Source: Pseudoips prasinana (Eukaryota > Arthropoda > Insecta > Lepidoptera > Nolidae). From it: a stretch of DNA of 64,000 bases. Location of the stretch: NCBI GenBank assembly GCA_951640165.1, contig OX621243.1:7006001-7070000 (forward strand). The letters are read 5' to 3'. The notes under the pieces are model-generated. The model made no database searches. It saw only the letters and a list, made by a program, of their open reading frames with translations, and was not told the DNA's origin. The translations under genes were made by a program, and so were the position numbers. Shown piece by piece: positions 56,071-64,000 of this stretch (the stretch's first letter is position 1; each line of letters begins with the position of its first letter).

Positions 56071-56675
56071 AAAAACCGGCCAAGTGCGAGTCGGAATCGC
56101 ACATGAAGGGTTCCGCAGCAGCAAGTATTTCAATTGATTAAATGAAAGCAAATTGCGGTTTAAGACGTATTAAAAAAAACTACTTGCTAGATCTCGTTCA
56201 AACCAATTTTCGATGTTAGTTACCATGGTAATCTACATCAAATATTTTTAGTTTTATTATTCTCTTATTTTAGAAGTTACGGGGGGGGGGGGGGGGGCGA
56301 CACTCATTTTACCACTTTGGAATTGACTCTCGCGCAAACTATTCAGATTAGAAAAAAATTATATTAGAAACCTCAATATCATTTTTAAAGACCTATCCAT
56401 AAACATCTTACATGCATGGGTACGATGAAAAAACAATTTTTGAGCTCCCTGTTCTATGTATCGCGACCCCCCAAAATTATTGTTCTTTTTCTATTTTTGT
56501 GTAAAAATCTTAATGCGGTTCACAGAATACATCTACTTACCAAGTTTCAACAGTGTGTTGAAACTTGGGTGTGACAGTGGCAACAGTGGCTGTGACATAC
56601 GGACGGACAGACAGACAGACATGACGAATCTATAAGGGTTCCGTTTTTTGCCATTTGTCTACGGAACCCTAAAAA
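56071..56675 (+). repeat. CGGCCAAG-family dispersed repeat, long type
   Basis: It begins CCGGCCAAGTGCGAGTCGG and ends GTCTACGGAACCCTAAAAA. It contains a G17 tract (56281-56297) and a (ACAG)n run near 56605, in the same order as the reverse copy at 39333-39975. Confidence 0.65.
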
Positions 56676-57066
56676 AGAAAGATTAGCTGTGGTTGAACAC
56701 GCTATCGCTAGACTAACAATACGGTCAAACTAACACCTATTGGCTAACCAACAAGGCAATAGATTCATTTAATAATAATATTATAAACGTACATCAAGTG
56801 TTATCCTGTCAACATGCCGTTAAGTTACCCGTTACAATAGCCTCCATATTTTTCCTGTCAAATGGTGACGAACAAGTGTCATTGAAGTCATTGTTAATAA
56901 AATTTATAACTACATACTCATTTGTATTCCCAATTGAAAAAAATATATGAATATTACTTGATAAATCTTTTATTTATTGGATAGTGAATGCATACGAAAT
57001 GATTTTTTTCAAATGTTACCCTCCAAATAGGTCGTTATAAAGTAGTAAAATATTAGGTGGTTATAG
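56676..57066. other. No recognisable feature
   Basis: AT-rich spacer. Confidence 0.45.
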
Positions 57067-57069
57067 AAT

Positions 57070-57310
57070 TAAAAAAAAAAAAATTGGCTGAAACACGTCT
57101 ACAGCTGGACAAAGGTTGTCCCTCAAAGATCTCCATAATCATTTTGGGGGCGTTTGGTGTAATCCCCACGCTTGGCAGACGGTTTGGCGATTGCATTACG
57201 ATGGTCATAGTACTCAGACGCTGCTGCCCATTCACTAGTATGTCCGTCGGGCTGACTTCTACATCTCCCCACGGGATGAGATGGGGCAGTGACATTCTAT
57301 CATCAGTCTC
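57070..57310 (-). mobile_element. Short RTE-derived composite element
   Basis: On the minus strand: GCCCCATCTCATCCCGTGGG, AGTCAGCCCGACGGAC, AAACCGTCTGCCAAGCGTGG, and an RTE-like end with GAGGGACAACCTTTGTCCAG. It is more diverged than the pair at 2.7-3.2 kb. Confidence 0.6.
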
Positions 57311-58009
57311 ATGCTATATTAAGCGTTATTATTTTTTTATAACTATCTTGGCACCTGGCTCCCTACAGGTTTCAAGGTCAGATAGCAGTCACCTGACTCT
57401 ATCCAGTAGAAATAGGTAAAGCAAGAAATTTCCCGACGCCACCGGACAAAAACTTTGGAAACCCTGGAAATTTGTATGAGACTGCTTTTTTCCCGGTAAT
57501 CCCTTAACACTCACCTTTCACGTTAGGTACAAATACTCTCGGTGATACACAAACGCTGGCACTGACACAAAGTGTCCGGACACTTTTTGGGCTAATCCGG
57601 GCATCACTATGTCCAATTAATATTATGTTGAAATTTGTAATTTTATTGTTGCAGTATTTGAGTTTGACATATAAATTAGAAAATTGTTTTAAAACCTTCT
57701 TCTAAGAATTTGCAATATTCCGTACCTGTTTATAGAATTAAATTTTGGCTCAAAATACCTACTTCCACCATACAAACTTCCACAAGTCAACACAGCAGTA
57801 ATACAACACCGAGGCATATAATAAAATGACTAAAACCGGCTCTAATTATCATACCTACTGATAATGATTTGGGTTAAATTGCTATTTGGCGATGCATACG
57901 GGTGGCGATATCAGCGGAATTTAATGGCAAAAATTTAAACGTAAAAATAAAACATTAATGAGTCGGTTAACTCCCAGCAGGGACGTCAGTGAAAGAAATG
58001 TAGTACTAA
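57311..58009. other. No recognisable feature
   Basis: No gene or shared repeat is recognised. Confidence 0.4.
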
Positions 58010-58605
58010 TAAAAATAATAATTTTATTTCAGATTACTCGATAAAGTGTTAGTTATAAAAGTCTTATCCTGTGATAGTATCAGTGTTTAATCAAAATTAA
58101 AATTAAAACAAATAATCTAGTACTTAAAAAACAATCATTAAATTAAAATCTAACATTATAATTAATTAGGGAATGTAGGTGATATGTCAAATAATATGTA
58201 AATAAGACAACAACAGTAATGTTCAGCTATTCAGCCCAATATTACCTTTAAGCTGAACAATAAAACGCTAGTGCTGCTGCCCAGTTACTATTTGCATCCA
58301 TTTAGTTTGGATAAGACAATCCTAACGCGATGCTATCACCTTCAGGATGCCATTGCTGCTATCCCTGACCCGTGCAAAAAGAGAAGTAACTTTTTTTCTC
58401 ATGACGGCATGGAAGCCATCCGTGCGGGCCTCCGCAAACATACTTGATGCACTGCAGTCTCTAGGAAGTTTCAACAGCATCCTGAAGATATTATTATACT
58501 GAACTCGCAGGACATGGGCAGCCCGGCAGGTATAATCGACCCAAAGAGCACTCGAGTAACAAAAATCGCAATATGCCTTAAAAAGTCTGATTTTCACATC
58601 ACTGG
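58010..58605 (-). mobile_element. LINE 3' end (C-terminal coding region plus 3' UTR)
   Basis: It encompasses the coding remnant below and a 3' region of about 250 bp that ends near GAAATAAAATTATTATTTTT (minus strand, about 58030-58010), an AATAAA signal and an A/T tail. It is 5'-truncated at about 58600. Confidence 0.55.
58266..58600 (-). pseudogene. LINE reverse transcriptase C-terminal remnant
   Basis: The frame reads VKIRLFKAYCDFCYSSALWV, YTCRAAHVLRVQYNNIFRML, LPRDCSASSMFAEARTDGFH and AVMRKKVTSLFARVRDS up to LKVIASR. A TAG then interrupts and about 17 further codons follow to the natural stop. Recalled from many insect LINE proteins, the blocks LRVQYNNAFR and SASGMFAEART mark the C-terminal domain behind the RT of a non-LTR element. 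The clade is uncertain. The RT core is absent. Confidence 0.6.
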
Positions 58606-59130
58606 AACATATATTAATCTATATATGTGTAATCTACAGACCTAATTTAACTATAACATAGAATATACCTAACACATAACTAGACAATATTTTAATTTAA
58701 AATGTACCTTCGGTGAGTCGATATGCGAGTAACTGAGGCCGATGCATACACAATATTTTTCCACATAATTTTCCTTTAGGTATCAGTCATAGAGCACTTA
58801 CCTGTCTATACTAACGGGCACTACAGTCACAAAGTTTGTACTAATTGTTTTTATAGTCGCATATTGTTAAATTTTGACCAGTTTGCTTTGTCAAGCGACA
58901 AATGTAATAATTGTATTTATTTCAAGTTGAAATTGATTCAGCAAACGGTATTATGTTTACCGTATTAGTATTTCCATACCTCACTACCTTGCAAAAACAA
59001 ACACATATCATTAAACATCAAAATGTTTACAGCCGCAGGATTCTTCAACGTCCATTGTTTGTTTACTTAGCGGCACAGTGCGCTCGCAACGCAAACACGC
59101 GGCAATGGAATGCGATTGTGATACAAAGTT
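58606..59130. other. No recognisable feature
   Basis: No repeat is recognised. A 78-codon plus-strand frame (58911-59147) shows no motif. Confidence 0.4.
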
Positions 59131-59163
59131 TATTTACCGATCGATGACATACTGTGGGGATTG

Positions 59164-59472
59164 TTATGAAATAGGACGTGACGTCATTGGATTGGAAGGT
59201 CTGATACATGATGGGCTGATGACAAAGAGGATGAGATTTTGTTCGATTTCTTGTTGAAAGTAGTCGTCAGATTTAGAGTGTTCAAAACAAAAATTATCCA
59301 TCGCACTGATGATCTGTTCAACAACAAAACTATCAATTGGTATTGAGCTGGCTGCTTTTTTTAATAATTTTGACCCATGGCAAATTTGCATGTTGGCCAT
59401 CTGACAGGATATAAAGGGAATTAAGTCGCCCGAAAATGTTACTGCCCGTAATGAGTAAAATGTAATTTTTCT
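59164..59472 (-). CDS. Possible terminal exon of an unidentified host gene
   Basis: A minus-strand frame stays open for about 100 codons (first ATG at 59400; open up to about 59474). Its composition looks protein-like: TFSGDLIPFISCQMANMQI, KLLKKAASSIPIDSF, VEQIISAMDNF and QQEIEQNLILFV. Candidate splice acceptors precede it (pyrimidine-rich ATATCCTGTCAG at the ATG, or AATACTCAG further upstream). Behind the stop, AAATAAAC at about 59137 could serve as a polyadenylation signal. I recognise no domain. The frame could equally be a chance ORF or a piece of an unknown mobile element. This is the weakest gene call in the list, kept because no other host-like frame exists here. Confidence 0.2.
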   Translation of the reverse strand, partial: RKITFYSLRAVTFSGDLIPFISCQMANMQICHGSKLLKKAASSIPIDSFVVEQIISAMDNFCFEHSKSDDYFQQEIEQNLILFVISPSCIRPSNPMTSRPIS

Positions 59473-59486
59473 GAGTATTTACTTTA

Positions 59487-59670
59487 TATATTTAATAAGA
59501 CAACGCCCGCACGGAGGTAATTAATACCTGCCTCGTGGGGTAATTTACAAACATAGAATTGACGGACTCAGACAAACTACTTATGGTTTACACAAATGTC
59601 TTGTGCGGGAATCGAACTCCGGTTGAGGAGTGGTGATGTGACAGTCTTAACTGCTGCGCCACACGTGGCG
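59487..59670 (-). mobile_element. SINE-D (tRNA-headed SINE), full copy
   Basis: On the minus strand: A box GTGGCGCAGCAGTTAAGACT, B box GGAGTTCGATTCCCGCAC, body TCAATTCTATGTTTGTAAAT and 3' block CCGTGCGGGCGTTGTCTT. Confidence 0.7.
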
Positions 59671-59709
59671 ATGCATTATAGATATTGGCGGTAAACAAAA
59701 AAATCGGTA

Positions 59710-60778
59710 AATTGTAAGAACAATCACACATCGCAAACAGTAACTAAAGCCTTAATAAGTTTTTGATACTGCTACTGGACTTATAAACTTATATTTGTTT
59801 GCGTTCACGTTTAGTATCTATTCTAAAGACTTAATTATACCGTACATTACAATAAATACTTAAATAATGAATATATATTTAGAAACAAAATGATTTGAAA
59901 ACAACTTATTTTCATTGCTAGCCTATTATGTTCGCCGTGACTTTAACACAACTAAACATAATAAATTTACTCTACAAAAAAGGACTTCTGAAGCGATAGA
60001 GTAGACAAGAAAACGTCGAGCAAAGCTATTGCTATTACTATTTGAATAAAAAATTTAAACAATCACATATCACAAACAGTAATTAGAGCCTTAATAGCTT
60101 TTTAATACTGCTACTGGACTTATAAACGTGACCCTTAATAGCATTATCGGTACTAGAATAACGGTAGGTACCGATGGCGTTCGCGATTTAGTATACTAAC
60201 GACTTAATTATACCATACATTACATTAAATACTTATATAATAAACACATACTTAGTAACAAGGCGATTTGAATACGAGTTATTTTCATTGCTAGCCTATT
60301 ATGTTCGTCGTGACTTTGACACAACTAAACATAATAAAATTACTCTACAAAATAGGACTTCTGAAGCGATAGAGTAGACAAGAAAACGTCGAGCAAAGCT
60401 ATTGCTATTTAAATAAAAAAATTAAACAATCACATATCACAAACAGCAATTAAACCTTAATAGCTTTTTGATACTGCTATTGGACTTATAAACGTGACCC
60501 TTAATAGCATTATCGGCACTAGAATAACGGTAGGTACCGTTTGCGATCGCCATTTAGTATACTAAAGACTTAATTATACCGTACATTACATTAAATACTT
60601 ATATAATCAATACACACTTAGAAACAAAGCGAATTGAAAACAAGTTATTTTCATTGCTAGCCTATTATGTTCGTCGTGACTTTGACACAACTAAACATAA
60701 TAAAATGACTCTACATGACTTATGAAGCGATAGAATAGACAAGGTGACGTAGAGCGAAGCTATAACTATTTAAATATC
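59710..60778. repeat. Tandem array of three units of about 366-373 bp
   Basis: The block CATTGCTAGCCTATTATGTT starts at 59913, 60286 and 60652. Each unit also has ATCACATATCACAAACAG, TTTTGATACTGCTACTGGAC and GAAGCGATAGAGTAGACAAG. Units 2 and 3 contain a segment (CTTAATAGCATTATCGG, AACGGTAGGTACCG) that is replaced by other sequence in unit 1. There are no ORFs, so it is a satellite-like local duplication. Confidence 0.8.
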
Positions 60779-60874
60779 AATTAACTCGTGTTGAGTTCCA
60801 ATGTTTGAAGCGTGTTTGTTTGTTTTGTATGGAGCTTGAGTAAAATATACTATATTTACTTAGCCGCGTTAAGA

Positions 60875-60918
60875 AACTTGGTTCCAATATGTCGATGTTA
60901 GCATATTGGAACCAAGTT
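60875..60918. repeat. Perfect inverted repeat, 17-bp arms, 10-bp loop
   Basis: AACTTGGTTCCAATATG is followed by TCGATGTTAG and the exact reverse complement. Confidence 0.85.
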
Positions 60919-61212
60919 GTTTAAGTTCTTTACTTGCCAGTCAAGTTCGACCGCGGTTTGCTGTGGAAGTTAACTGGTAAAACTGTTCCGTATGGAAAGA
61001 GTATTATGTTAATTCTTTCTCTCTTTTGCTTCTTTCAAAATGTAAATTTTTATTAATAATAATAATTTGTTTATTTCTAAAAACGAAGTAATGTTTAAAC
61101 GATATAATTGTGTGAGTTTGTGTGCTACAATCGATATTCGAGTAGATGAGCATTGTGCGCGGCCGGTTGTCTAAAGTCAACACGTGATTTTATTAAAATT
61201 TATTAGTCGCCT
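60919..61212. other. No recognisable feature
   Basis: AT-rich spacer. Confidence 0.45.
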
Positions 61213-61408
61213 CCCAACCCGGCTTAACACGGAGTTAAGGGTATCAATTCACGCTACTACCTGGGCACCATTGAGTTACAGGTTCGATCCCCGCCCAAGA
61301 CAACTATTTGTGTGACTCACATATAATTATTCTGAATCTGGGTGTGTCTTTGTCTCCTTAAATTGCATGCTTGTAAAGAAATCCGAGCACAGGGAATTAT
61401 TAAAAAAA
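61213..61408 (+). mobile_element. SINE-D-like, decayed head
   Basis: B box ACAGGTTCGATCCCCGCC, then TTCTGAATCTGGGTGTGTCT and AATTGCATGCTTGTAAAG, with the AGCACAGGGAATTATT end. The A box region has diverged. Confidence 0.55.
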
Positions 61409-61523
61409 AATACAATATACGACATTCTTTACTGATGACGTACCTCAAAAAATATGTAGGTACTTTTTTCAATAGAAACTGCATGTGCGGTTATGTGAAA
61501 GTCTACTACTAAAATCCCTTTTC

Positions 61524-61525
<2 letters not shown>

Positions 61526-61556
<31 letters not shown>
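61526..61556. repeat. (CA)n microsatellite
   Basis: About 14 CA units. Confidence 0.9.
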
Positions 61557-61557
<1 letters not shown>

Positions 61558-61834
61558 AGAGCAGTCAAATGTAATGAAACTAGATATCCAAATACTCCGG
61601 CTTGATAAAAGAATGTTGTAAATGATGAATCCCGTCGAAGTTACCTTTGACCCGATCAATCGACGACCATTCCGTTTGCGATCATTCATTACTATATTTA
61701 ATTTTCGACTTCCGTGGTCGAGTCGTTTGGTCGCTTTCATTAGATGAGAATAGGAAGAGCACCGATTCTATTCCCTTAAAATTCTAATCTTTGTAGGAAC
61801 AATGACGATTATTTTCAAGAGTATAAGAACAAAA
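61557..61834. other. No recognisable feature
   Basis: Nothing identified. Confidence 0.4.
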
Positions 61835-62113
61835 ATCCAGCCAAGTGCGAGTCGCAATCGCGCACGAAGGGTTCCGTACCATTATCTATAAAAACGAGCA
61901 AACATTCACGTTTGTTGTATGGGAGCCCCCTTAAAGATTTATTTTATTTTGTATTTTAATATTTTTCGACAACAGATAAATCATCTCTGAAAATTTCAAC
62001 TGTCTAACTACCACAGTTCATGAGGTCTGGTGATCTGGTGTCCGACGGACAGACAGACAGTGTAGTCTTAGTAATAGGGTCCCGTTTTACCCTTTCGGTA
62101 CGGACCCTAAAAA
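61835..62113 (+). repeat. CGGCCAAG-family dispersed repeat, short type
   Basis: Collinear with 115-390: CAGCCAAGTGCGAGTCG start, TATAAAAACGAGCAA, GTTGTATGGGAGCCCCCTT, TAGTAATAGGGTCCCG and the TACGGACCCTAAAAA end. Confidence 0.65.
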
Positions 62114-62710
62114 GCATAAGAAATTAAACTTGAAGAATATTTTAGTATTGTATTGAAGTAGATTGTTAATTAATATTAGAAAAGTCTTACTTTATCTAAG
62201 TGGTACTTTTAGTTTAAAAAAGTTATTCGGTCTATGCTGGAGCGATCGATCTCCATGGAGACTAGCCAACTACACAACATATATTAAAGTAACAGGCCAT
62301 AACATAACTATGGCCGTCTTTTAACGACGCGAAGATACACAATCTATCATGCGACACTCCATCGTCACCTCGGATCATGAAGATAGAGATATACCACAGG
62401 AGAAGTGACAAACGACCATGTGTGTCTTCTGTATTTCTATTTTTATATGACTTTGGGTATGAATTGTCTGTTAGTAAAGACAAATAAAAAAGAATTAGGT
62501 ATTTAAATTTTAATATTCCGTGTTGTCATATTTTACAAGCTATCTAGAGCTAAGACACTGAGGTGCAAATTAGGCGAAGGAGGCATTCAAATACGATCCA
62601 AATTTTTATACTACCAACTACGAAGTCGGCAAAAGGAATAAACTTTTGTTATAAGTTGATACAATACCATTTAACAATATTTTTGTTTTGGTCCCATAGG
62701 TAATCCTAAC
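62114..62710. other. No recognisable feature
   Basis: A 73-codon minus-strand frame at 62262-62483 has no motif. No repeats are recognised. Confidence 0.4.
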
Positions 62711-62925
62711 AATATATTCTTCAATCTCCATGGTGTCATTAGAGATTTTTATTCTCATGGAAATTAAAGAATCATTGTTAACCTAGAAAGAAGTATATAT
62801 TATGTAGTTGTTAATAATATATTCTTCAATGTCCATGGTCTCATTAGAGATTTTTATTCTCATGGAAATTAAAGAATCATCGTTAACCTAGAAAGAAGTA
62901 TATATTATGTAGTTGTTAATAATAT
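62711..62925. repeat. Tandem duplication, 105-bp unit, two copies
   Basis: The block AATATATTCTTCAAT occurs at 62711 and 62816, and the two units differ at only a few positions (for example CTCCATGGTG versus GTCCATGGTC), so the duplication is recent. Confidence 0.85.
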
Positions 62926-63277
62926 AATTGTTTTATAATTATAGGTAGTTCGCTTTCTATTTTATCTACAAGCTTCTTGTTAATACGATAGAACTCGTAA
63001 ATCGTCACCAGGAACTAGCTAAAGTTAAAATTAAACTAGCATTTGACAGGAGCAGATTAATGGCGGCCTGTCACTTTGACGTTTGATGTCTAACTATGAG
63101 CGTACGTGGTACTACGAGTATGCAAAAAAGAGGCAAGTAACGTGTTTATTTCAGGAGATAGATAACAATAGATTGACTGCCTAGTGTATTGAGGTGCATT
63201 CGGATAACCACACCGTTCGAAAACGAAGTATATGAACAATTTCAAGCGTTCGATTCGAGCCATTGTGATAAGCGATA
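62926..63277. other. No recognisable feature
   Basis: No gene or shared repeat. Confidence 0.4.
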
Positions 63278-63540
63278 TAATAATAATAAAAATAATATAC
63301 TAGGACATTATTTACACACGGCCATTTGATCCCAAACTAAGCAGAGCTTGTACTATGGAAACCAGATAAGTGATAAACTACTTTTCTTTTGTAAATTCAT
63401 ATTTATATATATAAATGACACCCTGACTCAGGACAAACAGAAATGTTCATGCGCGCAAATATCTGTCCTAGGTGGGAATCAAACCCACGACCTCCGGCGT
63501 GAAAAGCAAGAATTTGACAACCACGCCAAAAGGCCCGTCA
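63278..63540 (-). mobile_element. SINE-A, near-complete
   Basis: On the minus strand: A box TTGGCGTGGTTGTCAAATTC, B box GTGGGTTTGATTCCCACC, body ATGAACATTTCTGTTTGTCC, 3' module CTCTGCTTAGTTTGGGATC and a (ATT)n-like tail. Confidence 0.75.
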
Positions 63541-63727
63541 TCAATTTAATAACCAATCATAGTGCTGAATTTTAATCAAATGTACTCTTCCTACGTTTTG
63601 ATCTTGACGACCTAGTACTCAGCCTAAAGGTTATAAATCGCGCGACATCGCCTCAGAAACAATATTATTACAAGATATTGTATCCCTTATTTTTTCTCGT
63701 ACAAGTATCAACTGATCTACTGTGTCA

Positions 63728-63846
63728 TCATAATCATCATCATCGCAAGACACCCACTGCTGGGCCAAGGTTTCCCTCAAAGATTTCCACAATTGCCGGT
63801 CTTGCGCATCTGCATCCAGCGACTTCCAGCTACCCTCATAAGATCG
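63728..63846 (-). mobile_element. 5'-truncated RTE LINE 3' end
   Basis: The minus strand shows GGGTAGCTGGAAGTCGCTGG, GACCGGCAATTGTGGAAATC and TTGGCCCAGCAGTGGGTG followed by a (ATG)n tail. It is the same end as at 45565-45693. Confidence 0.75.
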
Positions 63847-64000
63847 GATAATCTATTGTGTAAGATTTAATATAAATATCACCGACAGCTTAAGATACTA
63901 AATCTAAATTTAATCATTCGATAAGTACTGGTTAAGACGTCGCTTGCTAAGGAATATCAGATAGGTCTAAAACCAAAACATACTTATAGAAAATTGTACC

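Noticed and set aside
59710..60778. CRISPR array
   Set aside because: Units are about 366 bp, contiguous and without unique spacers.

Overview
The window looks like gene-poor, repeat-rich nuclear DNA of an insect, most likely a moth or butterfly (Lepidoptera). The evidence is AT-rich composition, no bacterial-style gene packing, and repeat modules typical of lepidopteran genomes: tRNA-headed SINEs with (ATT)n tails, RTE-like LINE ends with (ATG)n tails, and the repeat families recognised by CGGCCAAGTGCGAG and AGCTGTGCCCCGCGG. The species cannot be told. No host gene is securely identified. One short minus-strand open frame near 59.2-59.5 kb is a weak candidate for a terminal exon.

The only long open frames belong to non-LTR retrotransposons. 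At 46.6-49.8 kb lies an apparently full-length RTE-type LINE with an uninterrupted 990-codon ORF (AP endonuclease plus reverse transcriptase). It sits in the (ATT)n tail of a SINE and is bracketed by a 13-bp direct repeat. At 50.2-53.15 kb lies a 5'-truncated CR1/Jockey-like LINE on the minus strand, broken by about one frameshift and one stop. Decayed 3' ends of further LINEs occur at 3.7-4.3, 17.9, 33.0, 40.8, 42.7, 54.2 and 58.0-58.6 kb. Very short 5'-truncated RTE ends are scattered at 3.5, 17.3, 45.6, 54.1 and 63.7 kb.

Most of the rest that can be recognised is non-autonomous. (i) Four tRNA-headed SINE types, here called A to D; A, B and C share a 3' module. (ii) A SINE family whose head resembles 5S rRNA (21.3, 29.5, 36.6 and 43.1 kb, with fragments at 15.3 and 56.0 kb). 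One copy has a 14-bp target-site duplication and another has been amplified in tandem. (iii) Short RTE derivatives that join an RTE 5'-leader-like segment to the RTE 3' end (0.65, 2.7, 3.0, 36.9 and 57.1 kb, plus fragments). (iv) MITE-like inverted-repeat elements at 4.3, 13.8, 38.0 and 43.5 kb. (v) Two unclassified families with constant ends.

Tandem arrays (118 bp x4, 25 bp x8, 42 bp x4, about 366 bp x3, 105 bp x2) and microsatellites are interspersed. A notable series of near-perfect inverted repeats with loops of 0-15 bp recurs across the window, including an 88-bp perfect palindrome. It can be compared with two sister copies of the same repeat that lack it. The stretches between these features are AT-rich and hold only short, non-convincing open frames.
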